From DASYTH01 sp045806965 (lineage in GTDB: Bacteria > Actinomycetota > Actinomycetes > Mycobacteriales > Pseudonocardiaceae), in the NCBI GenBank assembly GCA_045806965.1, contig JBJMIG010000097.1, positions 1 to 64,000 of the forward strand: DNA of 64,000 nucleotides, written 5' to 3'. Position 1 is the first letter of the stretch; each line of letters begins with the position of its first letter. A model generated the notes under the pieces. That model saw only the letters and a program-made list of their open reading frames with translations. It ran no database searches and was not told the origin of the DNA. Both the position numbers and the translations under genes were made by a program. Of this stretch, positions 51,704 to 59,688 are shown piece by piece.

Positions 51704-53190
51704 CCGACCTGCTTGACGTGCAGGGCTACGACCCTCGGACCGGAGAGGCGGTGGGGGAGCCGGTGGCGGCCGACACCGCCGCCGATGTGGATCGCGTGGT
51801 GCAGGCCGCGGCGGCCGCGTTCCCGGCCTGGGCCGCGCGGCCCGCCACCGACCGGGCCGCCGTGCTCGACGCGCTCGCCGAGGCGCTGGACGAACGGGTC
51901 GAGGAGCTGGTGGCCGTTGCCGATGGGGAGACCGCGCTGGGCGACGGCCGGCTGCGCGGCGAGGTCGGCCGAACTTCCGGTCAGCTCAGGATGTTCGCCG
52001 ACCTGCTGCGCCGCGGCCTGCACGTCGAAGCGATCATCAGTCCGGCCGCCGCCGGCCGCCCGGACGTGCGCCGCATGCTCAACCCGGTCGGCCCGGTCGC
52101 GGTGTTCTCGGCGAGCAACTTCCCGCTGGCGTTCTCGGTTGCCGGCGGGGACACGGCATCCGCGCTGGCGGCCGGCTGCACCGTCGTGGTCAAGGCGCAC
52201 GAGGGCCATCCGCACACCTCGATTCAGGTGGCCGGGATCCTGCGCGAGGCGCTGCGCACCGCGGGCGTCCCGGACGACGTTCTCGGTCTGGTACACGGTT
52301 TCGATGCCGGTGGCGCGCTGGTCCGGCACCCGGCGATCCGCGCCGTCGGCTTCACCGGCTCGCTGCGCGGCGGCCGCGCGCTGTTCGACATCGCGTCGGC
52401 CCGCCCCGACCCGATCCCGTTCTACGGCGAGTTGGGCAGCATCAACCCGGTCGTGGTGCTGCCGGGTGCCGCGCGCGACCGGGCCGGCGCCATCGCCACC
52501 GAGTACGCCGGCTCGCTCACCCTCGGCGCGGGCCAGTTCTGCACCAACCCCGGCCTGCTGTTCGTGCCGGATGATGCCGAGCTGTTGTCCGAGCTGGCCA
52601 CCGCGGTACACAACGCCAGCGCCGGGCCGATGCTCAGCGAGCGCCTGCGCAATTCCTATGTGGACAGTACGAGCGGGCTCGGCGCGCCGCTACAGCCGCT
52701 GGCCGAGGGGCAGCCGGCGGACGGCGCATGGGCGGTCACGCCCCGGGTGTGGCACCTTGACCTCGCCGCGTTCGCCGCCCGGTCCCGGCGGCTCTCCGAG
52801 GAGATCTTCGGACCGGCCGGCCTGGTCGTCACCTACGCCACCGTGGACGAGCTGTGTGGGGTGCTGTCCGGGTTAGCTGGCAGCCTGACCGGCTCGGTGC
52901 ACGCCGGGCCGGCTGAGCCGGACGCGGCCGCCGCGGTCGGCGCCGCGCTGCGCCCGCTGGTCGGCCGCCTGATCTACAACGGCTGGCCGACCGGGGTAGC
53001 GGTCTGCTGGGCGATGCACCACGGCGGTCCGTGGCCGTCGACCACGGCGTCGGGACACACCTCGGTGGGCGGGACCGCGATCCGCCGCTGGCAGGTGCCG
53101 ATCGCCTATCAGGACTGGCCGCAGGAGCTTCTGCCGCCGGAGTTGCGCGACCACAACCCGCTGGACATCCCGCGCCTCATCCAGGGGTGA
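51700..53190 (+). CDS. 2-oxoglutarate-semialdehyde dehydrogenase (aldehyde dehydrogenase)
   Basis: A 496-residue NAD(P)-dependent ALDH. It has GPVAVFSASNFPLAFSVAGG, the Glu in FYGELGSINPVVVLPG, and the catalytic Cys281 in GAGQFCTNPG. The family with these motifs and length oxidises alpha-ketoglutaric semialdehyde to 2-oxoglutarate in oxidative sugar-acid pathways. Translational overlap with udh and the downstream dehydratases support this role. The gene ends before a pair of stem-loop repeats. Confidence 0.9.
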   Translation: MTDLLDVQGYDPRTGEAVGEPVAADTAADVDRVVQAAAAAFPAWAARPATDRAAVLDALAEALDERVEELVAVADGETALGDGRLRGEVGRTSGQLRMFADLLRRGLHVEAIISPAAAGRPDVRRMLNPVGPVAVFSASNFPLAFSVAGGDTASALAAGCTVVVKAHEGHPHTSIQVAGILREALRTAGVPDDVLGLVHGFDAGGALVRHPAIRAVGFTGSLRGGRALFDIASARPDPIPFYGELGSINPVVVLPGAARDRAGAIATEYAGSLTLGAGQFCTNPGLLFVPDDAELLSELATAVHNASAGPMLSERLRNSYVDSTSGLGAPLQPLAEGQPADGAWAVTPRVWHLDLAAFAARSRRLSEEIFGPAGLVVTYATVDELCGVLSGLAGSLTGSVHAGPAEPDAAAAVGAALRPLVGRLIYNGWPTGVAVCWAMHHGGPWPSTTASGHTSVGGTAIRRWQVPIAYQDWPQELLPPELRDHNPLDIPRLIQG

Positions 53191-53218
53191 GGTCACGTTC
53201 TGAGAACGGGCGCGGGGA

Positions 53219-53297
53219 TACAGCGCAAGGTGACATTCCGCTGTAACCCCGGAGCGCTCCCGGCCCGGTTTACAGCGGAAGGTGACATTGCGCTGTA
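53219..53297. repeat. two direct copies of a stem-loop repeat
   Basis: Copies at 53219-53246 and 53271-53297 each consist of TACAGCG and CGCTGTA arms around AAGGTGACATT with a variable base on each side. They lie between the convergent aldehyde dehydrogenase and IclR genes, so may help end transcription. The same core is found at 40658. Confidence 0.8.
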
Positions 53298-53310
53298 TGG
53301 CCCTGATGAT

Positions 53311-54132
53311 TCAGCGGATTCCGGCGCGGCGAAGCTTGGTGGCGAGTTCCTTGGTGCTGTGCACGACGGCGGCAGCCACCCTTCTGACCTCCGTCGGCGT
53401 GGCGTCCGCGATGGGCATGGAGCAGCTGATCGCGTCGGTGGCCGGGATTCGATAGTCCACGGCGGCGGCGACGCAGGCCACGCCGCTGCTGCCCTGCTCG
53501 CCTTCGAAGGCCCAGCCACGGGTCCGGACCGCGTCCAACTCGGTGAACAGGTGTCGCCGGCCGATGATCGTGTGCTCGGTCCACTTCTCGAGGTCAGCCG
53601 GGAGAACCGCGTCCACCTCCTCCTGAGTGAGCGCGGCGAGCAGGACCTGACCGAGCGCGGTGATGTGGGCGGGCAGCCGGCGCCCGACCCGGGAGAAGAG
53701 TCGCACCGAGTCGCGGCGCTCCCGGCTGGCCAGGTAGAGCACGTGGGCGCCGTCTCGCCTGGCGTAGTGCGTGGTGTGCCCGATCTCGGCGCGGAGGTCC
53801 TCGAGCGCCTCGCACGCGTAGGGCAGCGCCGGATCCCGGTCGAGGTACGCGGTGCCGGAGAGCAGCGCGTGCGGGCCGACGCCGAACGCGGAACCGGTGG
53901 CGTCGGCTTCCACCCACTTCAGCTCTCGCAGCGTGCGCACCAGGGCGTGCAGTGAGGAGCGCGGGTAGCCCATCCGCTCCTGCAACTCGGCAAGGGTCAG
54001 CTTGGTCGGCGACGCGGCCAGGGTTTCCAGGATCCGCACGGTCCGCTCGGCCGACTTGACCGAGGGGACGTCCCGAATAGGGACCACTGCCTCGGGTGGG
54101 TCCGCGGCGACCCGCTCACTGGGTTGCGCCAT
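53311..54132 (-). CDS. IclR-family transcriptional regulator
   Basis: A 273-residue regulator with an N-terminal winged HTH (LTLAELQERMGYPRSSLHAL, then VRTLRELKWVEADA). The effector-binding domain carries GHTTHYARRDGAHVLYLASR and TALGQVLLAALTQEEVDAVL, ending with AVDYRIPATDAISCSMPIAD. It is divergent from the sugar-binding protein gene and lies between the two halves of the uronate operon, so it most likely controls the pathway. Oligogalacturonide and aldarate genes in other bacteria are commonly IclR-regulated. Confidence 0.93.
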   Translation of the reverse strand: MAQPSERVAADPPEAVVPIRDVPSVKSAERTVRILETLAASPTKLTLAELQERMGYPRSSLHALVRTLRELKWVEADATGSAFGVGPHALLSGTAYLDRDPALPYACEALEDLRAEIGHTTHYARRDGAHVLYLASRERRDSVRLFSRVGRRLPAHITALGQVLLAALTQEEVDAVLPADLEKWTEHTIIGRRHLFTELDAVRTRGWAFEGEQGSSGVACVAAAVDYRIPATDAISCSMPIADATPTEVRRVAAAVVHSTKELATKLRRAGIR

Positions 54133-54218
54133 CGTGTCCTCGATTCGGCCGAGCGACTGTTGACCACAAGGTTAGCCGAGGCATAACTTGTCGGTGCTGC
54201 CGTCACATGTTCAGATCG

Positions 54219-54236
54219 TGTCCACATATGAAGACA
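54219..54236. promoter_or_regulatory. candidate IclR operator
   Basis: TGTCCACATATGAAGACA is an imperfect palindrome centred on CATATG with TGTC/GACA arms. It lies between divergent iclR (start 54132) and the binding-protein gene (start 54247), directly before the AGGAG ribosome-binding site, where a bound repressor would block the operon. Confidence 0.5.
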
Positions 54237-54246
54237 GGAGCGCGCC

Positions 54247-55587
54247 GTGCCTCATCGACGAGCTGCGAAGTGTTTGTCCACTCTCCTGGCGACCGTTCTG
54301 ATCGGTGTTGGGGTCGCGGCATGCGGCAGTGCCGCGCCGGCCAATGTCCAACAGGACACCGGCGCGCCGCTGCAGATCTGGGTGCGCAAGCCGCCCGGCT
54401 CGGCGACCGAGAAGACGGCCAAGGACCTGGCGGCGAGGTTCACCCAGAAAACGGGCGTCCAGGCCACGGTCACCGCGCTGTTCGACGACTTCGAGACCAA
54501 GCTCCAGCAGGCCGCCGCGCAGAAGCAGCTGCCGGACATCGTGATCAACGACACCGCGCAGCGCGGCACCCTGGTCAAGCAGGGCATCGTGCGCGAGATC
54601 GACCGCAATGGCATCGACGGCCAGGACAAGCTGACGCCCGCCTCCTGGGACGCGGCCACCAACGCCGACGGCAAGGTCTACGGCGTGCCGTTCTCCGCCC
54701 AGTCCTTCGCGCTGTTCATCCGCAAGGACTGGCGGGAGAAGCTCGGTCTGCCGCTGCCCAAGACCTGGGATGACCTGCGCGCGCTCGGCAAGGCGTTCAC
54801 CCAGCAGGACCCGGACCGCGACGGCAAGGCGGACACCTACGGCTTCGTGGTACCCGGCTCCACCAAGCGCGGCTACACCGCCTGGTACTTCTCCAGCTTC
54901 CTGTGGTCCGCGGGCGGTGACTTCCTCACCGAGAGCGGCGGCAAGTACCAGCCGGCGATCGGCAACACCGCCTCGGTGGCGGCGGTCAAGGCGTTCCAGG
55001 ACGAGTTCTGTGTGGACAAGTCGGTCGTGCCCGGCGCGGTGAACCTGGAGACGGTGCCGGCACATCCGATGTTCGAGACGGGCGTCGGCGGCATCTACTT
55101 CACCGGCCCGTACAACATGGCGCGGTTCGACAAGAACCTCGGCAAGGACAAGTACGAGGTGATCGCGTTGCCGGCCGGGCCGGGCGGGAAGTCCGTCTCG
55201 CTCGCCGAAGGCGAGAACGTCTACCTGATGGCCGGCTCGAAGAACCAAGCCGGTCAGGAGCGCTTCGCCGAGTTCGCCATCTCGGTTGAGGGGCAGACGG
55301 TCGGAATGGCCGGCGACACCGACGGCAACATGGTCCGACTGCCGGTCAATGGCGAGGTGAAGCTGTCGCAGGTGCGCAAGGACACCCGCTGGCAGGTGTT
55401 CGAGGATATCTACAAGCAGGGCGGCCGGTATGTTCCGTCCGTGCCGGAGTGGACGCCGTTCCTGCAGAACGCGGCCACGTCGATCAACGCGGTGGTGGCC
55501 AACTGTGGCGCGGACGTCAAGGGTGAGCTGACCAAGCTGTCCGCTACCTTCGCCGATGACCTCCGCAAGCAGGGCGTCGCCGGTTGA
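54247..55587 (+). CDS. ABC transporter sugar/uronate-binding lipoprotein
   Basis: A 446-residue extracellular solute-binding protein. The lipobox is GVGVAAC (Cys26). The fold shows LQIWVRKPPGSATEKTAKDL, VYGVPFSAQSFALFIRKDW and VGGIYFTGPYNMARFDKNLG. It begins the importer operon of the uronate cluster; charged residues in the cleft fit an acidic sugar but are not decisive. GTG at 54247 follows CAGGAG. No ATPase gene follows, so a shared ATPase is likely. Confidence 0.9.
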   Translation: MPHRRAAKCLSTLLATVLIGVGVAACGSAAPANVQQDTGAPLQIWVRKPPGSATEKTAKDLAARFTQKTGVQATVTALFDDFETKLQQAAAQKQLPDIVINDTAQRGTLVKQGIVREIDRNGIDGQDKLTPASWDAATNADGKVYGVPFSAQSFALFIRKDWREKLGLPLPKTWDDLRALGKAFTQQDPDRDGKADTYGFVVPGSTKRGYTAWYFSSFLWSAGGDFLTESGGKYQPAIGNTASVAAVKAFQDEFCVDKSVVPGAVNLETVPAHPMFETGVGGIYFTGPYNMARFDKNLGKDKYEVIALPAGPGGKSVSLAEGENVYLMAGSKNQAGQERFAEFAISVEGQTVGMAGDTDGNMVRLPVNGEVKLSQVRKDTRWQVFEDIYKQGGRYVPSVPEWTPFLQNAATSINAVVANCGADVKGELTKLSATFADDLRKQGVAG

Positions 55588-56543
55588 TGCGGTCCACCGC
55601 ACCGACGACCGTCCGGACGGCGGATGCCGACACCCCGGCGCCGGCCGCGACGCGGCACCCTGCCAGCCGCTGGCAGCCCCGGTCCCGGCCGCGATCCTGG
55701 CTGGTCGCCTGGTTGTTCCTGGCTCCCGCGCTGATCATCTTCGTGCTGTTCAAGTTCGTGCCGATGGTCCGCGCGGTCAACATGAGCTTCCTGGAGGTGC
55801 GGCCGTATCTCGGCGACCGCTGGGTCGGCTGGGCGAACTACCGGCAGGTACTCACCGATCCCGCGTTCACCAACGCGATCCGCAACACGGTGGTCCTCGC
55901 GCTCGGCCAGACGATCGGCTCGGTCACCGTCGGGCTGGCGCTGGCGCTGCTGGTCGAGGGCAGCGCCCGGCACCTCTGGTTCATCAGAACCGCGGTGTTC
56001 CTCCCGGTGGTGACGGCCATCGCGGTGGTCGCCGAGCTGTGGCGGATTCTGTACTACCCGGCGCCGGACGGCACGATCAATGATCTGCTCGGCTGGGTCG
56101 GCCTCGGGCCCTCGCAGTTCCTCAACTCCGAGCACACCTCGATGGCCTCGGTGATCGCGGTGGGGATCTGGCGCCAGGCGCCCTACGACATGATGATCAT
56201 CTTGGCCGGGCTCGCCGGGGTGGACCGCGACCTCTACGAGGCGTCCGCGGTGGACGGCGCGGGTGTGCGCGCAAGGTTGTGGCATGTCACGTTTCCAGCG
56301 CTGCGGCCGGTGTTCGTTATCCTGTTCACCTTGGCCGCGATCCGCAACCTGCGGATCTTCGTGGAGATCTATCTGCTGACCAACGGCGGTCCGAACGGCT
56401 CAACCGACGTGATGATCACTCTGGTGTTCCGGCTCGGCTTGGAGCGCAACGAGTACGGCGTGGCCGCGGCCGGCACCGTCGTGCTGTTGATCGCGACGAT
56501 GGCGCTGACCCTGGCCGTCCGGCTGGCGAGGTGGCGACGATGA
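55587..56543 (+). CDS. ABC transporter permease, MalF-like
   Basis: A 318-residue permease with about six helices and an EAA loop YEASAVDGAGVRARLWHVTF. The N-terminal cytoplasmic tail is Ala/Pro-rich. The ATG at 55587 overlaps the last base of the binding-protein stop. It pairs with the next gene; sequence does not identify the substrate. Confidence 0.93.
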   Translation: MRSTAPTTVRTADADTPAPAATRHPASRWQPRSRPRSWLVAWLFLAPALIIFVLFKFVPMVRAVNMSFLEVRPYLGDRWVGWANYRQVLTDPAFTNAIRNTVVLALGQTIGSVTVGLALALLVEGSARHLWFIRTAVFLPVVTAIAVVAELWRILYYPAPDGTINDLLGWVGLGPSQFLNSEHTSMASVIAVGIWRQAPYDMMIILAGLAGVDRDLYEASAVDGAGVRARLWHVTFPALRPVFVILFTLAAIRNLRIFVEIYLLTNGGPNGSTDVMITLVFRLGLERNEYGVAAAGTVVLLIATMALTLAVRLARWRR

Positions 56544-57448
56544 GCGTACGCGGCACCGGACCGGCGCGCCGCCGGCCGGGCCAGGCTGGGATCGCCGAGA
56601 CCGCACTCGGCCTCGGCGCTTGGCGCGGGCCGTTCGCGGTGTTGGCCAAGGTGGTGCTGTACGGCGCACTGGTCATGGTGTTCGCCGGGCCGCTGCTGAT
56701 GTTGCTGGTCAGCGCGTTTCGCCGGGTACCGAACCCGACTCAGCTGAGCCTGATCCCCACGGGCCTGACCCTGGACAACTTCGCGGTGGCGATCCACCGG
56801 GGTGTGCTCGGCTACCTGCTGAACTCGTTCCTCGTGGTCGGCGGCGGACTGCTGTTGCAGATCGCGGTCAGCGTGTCGGCGGCCTATGCCTTGGCGCGCA
56901 AGCATTTTCCCGGGCTGCGGCTGGTGTTCCTGCTGATTCTGTCGACCATGATGCTGCCCGAGGAGATCCTGGCGCTGCCGTTGTCGTTGGTGCTCGCGGA
57001 CGTGCCGGTGGTGCACGTCAACCTGATCGGCAGCCTGTTCGGCATGATCATCCCGGTCGGCGCCTGGGGTTTCTCCATCCTGGTGATGACCGAGTTCATG
57101 CGGGAGATCCCGGTCGAACTGGAGGAGGCGGCACACCTCGACGGCGCGGGCGACCTCCGGATCTTCTGGTCGGTCATCCTGCCGCTGTGTCGGCCGGCGC
57201 TCGGCGTGATCGGGATCTTCGGCTTCACCATGATCTGGGACCAGTACCTGCTCCCGCTGCTGGTGGCCACCCGGTCCAGCCAGTTCACCCTGCCCCTCGC
57301 GTTGCGCACGCTGAGATCCGACGAGGATGTCGGGCTCGGCGTGCTGCTCGCCGCCGCGCTGCTCGCCCTGCTGCCGTCGGTGATCGCGTTCGTCGCGATG
57401 CAGCGTCAGTTCATGAAGGGACTCACCTCCGGCGCCATCAAGGGTTGA
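56540..57448 (+). CDS. ABC transporter permease, MalG-like
   Basis: A 302-residue permease. The EAA loop reads LEEAAHLDGAGDLRIFWSVI and the C-terminus ends MQRQFMKGLTSGAIKG, typical of MalG-type subunits. The ATG at 56540 overlaps the upstream stop by four bases. The dehydratase gene follows after 10 bases, placing catabolic enzymes on the transport operon. Confidence 0.93.
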   Translation: MSVRGTGPARRRPGQAGIAETALGLGAWRGPFAVLAKVVLYGALVMVFAGPLLMLLVSAFRRVPNPTQLSLIPTGLTLDNFAVAIHRGVLGYLLNSFLVVGGGLLLQIAVSVSAAYALARKHFPGLRLVFLLILSTMMLPEEILALPLSLVLADVPVVHVNLIGSLFGMIIPVGAWGFSILVMTEFMREIPVELEEAAHLDGAGDLRIFWSVILPLCRPALGVIGIFGFTMIWDQYLLPLLVATRSSQFTLPLALRTLRSDEDVGLGVLLAAALLALLPSVIAFVAMQRQFMKGLTSGAIKG

Positions 57449-57458
57449 AAGGATCACC

Positions 57459-58397
57459 ATGCAGCTATCGGGACTGCTCTCCTTCCCGCTGACCCCGTTC
57501 ACCGCGGACGACGCGGTGAACCTGGGGGTGCTCGCCGACCATGTCGCCGCGCACGTAGCCGCCAAGCCGGGCGGCCTGTTCGTGGCATGCGGCACCGGCG
57601 AGTTCACCGCTCTGTCCACTGTGGAGTATCGAGACGTGGTGGCCACGGCGGTGCGGGTGGTGGACGGCCGGATGCCGGTGTTCGCCGGTGTCGGCGGCGG
57701 CCCGCGAGTGGCCAGGGAGTTTCTGCTCGCGGCTGAGGAGTCCGGAGTGGACGGTGTGCTGTTGCTCCCGCCCTATCTGGTCGTCGCGTCCCCGGCCGGC
57801 GTGGTCGACTACGTCCGATATGTGTCCATGGTCGCGGATCTGCCGATGGTGGTTTACCAGCGGGCGAACGCGATTCTTGATCCGGACGCGGCCCTGGCGC
57901 TGCTGGACGTGTCGAACGTGGTCGGGATCAAGGACGGCGAGGGCGACGTCGAGCAGATGCGCACACTGATCGACGCGGTACGCAACAGCGGACACCCGAG
58001 GGCGGACAAGTTCGGGTTCCTCAACGGGTTGCCGACCGCCGAGATCTCCGTGCCCGTCTATCGGAAGCTCGGCATCGACACCTACTCCTCGGCGGTATTG
58101 TGTTTCGTACCGGAGATCGCGACCACGTTCTACGCCGCCGTTGAGCGAGGTGACACCGAGACCATGCAGACCCTGTTGACCGAGTTCTATCTCCCGTTCG
58201 CCGAATTGCGGGAAACCACCCCGGGTTATGCGGTGTCCTTGGTCAAGGCCGGCGCGCGGTTGGCCGGAAGCCCGGTCGGCCCGGTGCGCCCGCCGCTTCG
58301 CGAGGTGACCCCGGAGCATCTGGCCCAACTGGAGGAGATCATCGCGCGGGGCCGGGCGGCGCTGGCCGGCATCCGAATGGAGGCGGGAGCGAAGTGA
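57459..58397 (+). CDS. kdgD: 5-dehydro-4-deoxyglucarate dehydratase
   Basis: A 312-residue TIM-barrel lyase of the dihydrodipicolinate-synthase family. It has GLLSFPLTPFTADDAVN, ACGTGEFTALSTVEYRDVV and the Schiff-base Lys158 in VVGIKDGEGDVEQM. The SFP(L/V)TPF start and the GEGD sequence mark KdgD, which converts 5-keto-4-deoxyglucarate to 2-oxoglutarate semialdehyde with loss of CO2 and water. The product is the substrate of the dehydrogenase at 51700. Confidence 0.92.
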   Translation: MQLSGLLSFPLTPFTADDAVNLGVLADHVAAHVAAKPGGLFVACGTGEFTALSTVEYRDVVATAVRVVDGRMPVFAGVGGGPRVAREFLLAAEESGVDGVLLLPPYLVVASPAGVVDYVRYVSMVADLPMVVYQRANAILDPDAALALLDVSNVVGIKDGEGDVEQMRTLIDAVRNSGHPRADKFGFLNGLPTAEISVPVYRKLGIDTYSSAVLCFVPEIATTFYAAVERGDTETMQTLLTEFYLPFAELRETTPGYAVSLVKAGARLAGSPVGPVRPPLREVTPEHLAQLEEIIARGRAALAGIRMEAGAK

Positions 58398-58422
58398 CCG
58401 TGGTGGCAACGAAAGCGACCGC

Positions 58423-59688
58423 ATGAGCACCCGGCCCGCGGTGCGTGGCGCGGTGGTCACGCCGATCGCGTTCCCGGACCCGCCGCTGCTCAACGCGGCT
58501 GGCGTGCACCAGCCGTGGGCGCTGCGCTCGATCATCGAGCTGCGGCTCGGCGGCGAGCTGGTCGGGCTGGGGGAGAGCTACGGCGACGAGCCGCATCTGG
58601 CGTTGTTGCACCGGGCGGCCGCGGCGCTGGTCGGGCTGGATCCGTTCGACCTGGCCGATCTGCGCAGGCGGGTGGCCGCCGCGCTTGGCACCGGGCTCGA
58701 CGTGGCCGACCGGCACGGCCTGACCGGCGGCTCCAGCCCGGCCAAGACCCTGGCCAGGGTGCTCGCCCCGTTCGAGGTCGCCTGCCTTGACCTGCAAGGG
58801 AAACACACCGACCGGCCGGTCTGCGACCTGCTCGGCGGTCGGTACCGGGACCGGGTGCCGTTCTCGGCTTACCTGTTCTACAAATGGGCCGGGCATCCCG
58901 GGGCCGAGCCGGACGAGTGGGGTGAGGCGCTGGATCCAGACGGGATTGTCGCCCAGGCACAGCGGATGATAGGGCAGTACGGATTCGGCTCGATCAAGCT
59001 CAAGGGCGGGGTTTTCCCGCCGCAGGAGGAGATCGCCGCGATCCGTGGGCTGCGCGCGGCGTTCCCGGCGCATCCGTTGCGGCTGGACCCGAACGCGGTG
59101 TGGACGGTGCCGACGTCGGTGAAGGTGGCCGAGGAGACCGAGGGGCTGCTGGAGTACCTGGAGGATCCCACCGCGGGCATCCCCGGCATGGCCGAGGTGG
59201 CGGCGCGGGCACCGATGCCGTTGGCCACGAACATGTGCGTGATCCAGTTCGCCGAGCTGCCCGAGGCCATGGCGCGACGCGCGGTCGGCGTCGTGCTCGC
59301 CGACCATCACTACTGGGGCGGGCTGCGCGCCTGCGCCGAGCTGGCCGCGATCTGCCGGACCTGGGGTGTCGGCCTGTCCATGCATTCCAACAGCCACCTC
59401 GGAATCAGCCTGGCGGCGATGGTGCACCTGGCCGCGGCCACGCCGAACCTGACCTATGCCGTGGACACGCACACGCCGTGGCAGTGCGGGGTGGACGTGG
59501 TGCGCACGCCGCTGCGGTTCACTGACGGGTCGATCGAGGTGCCCGGCGGCCCCGGGCTCGGCGTGGAGCTGGACCGTGACGTGCTGGCCCGGATGAGCGC
59601 CGACTACCTGCGTTGTGGCATCCGGGAGCGGGACGACACCGGGTACCTGCGCACGGTGCGGCCGGACTTCGAGCGACCGCTGTGGTGA
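58423..59688 (+). CDS. gudD: glucarate dehydratase (enolase superfamily)
   Basis: A 421-residue enolase-superfamily enzyme. The catalytic Lys pair is in SIKLKGG (Lys192, Lys194), with metal-ligand and His positions in RLDPNAVWTVPTSVKVAEE, EYLEDPTAGIPG, LADHHYWGGLRACAELA and SMHSNSHLGISLAAMVHLA. It dehydrates D-glucarate, and possibly related aldarates, to 5-keto-4-deoxyglucarate. The ATG at 58423 begins MSTRPAVRGAVVTPIAFPDP. The stop overlaps the start of the next gene. Confidence 0.92.
   Translation: MSTRPAVRGAVVTPIAFPDPPLLNAAGVHQPWALRSIIELRLGGELVGLGESYGDEPHLALLHRAAAALVGLDPFDLADLRRRVAAALGTGLDVADRHGLTGGSSPAKTLARVLAPFEVACLDLQGKHTDRPVCDLLGGRYRDRVPFSAYLFYKWAGHPGAEPDEWGEALDPDGIVAQAQRMIGQYGFGSIKLKGGVFPPQEEIAAIRGLRAAFPAHPLRLDPNAVWTVPTSVKVAEETEGLLEYLEDPTAGIPGMAEVAARAPMPLATNMCVIQFAELPEAMARRAVGVVLADHHYWGGLRACAELAAICRTWGVGLSMHSNSHLGISLAAMVHLAAATPNLTYAVDTHTPWQCGVDVVRTPLRFTDGSIEVPGGPGLGVELDRDVLARMSADYLRCGIRERDDTGYLRTVRPDFERPLW

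Noticed and set aside
53246..53262. GGAGCGCTCC palindrome resembling a CebR box
   Set aside because: It matches the 14-bp box at only 11 positions and lies between convergent genes, where an operator makes no sense; it is the spacer between two stem-loop repeats.
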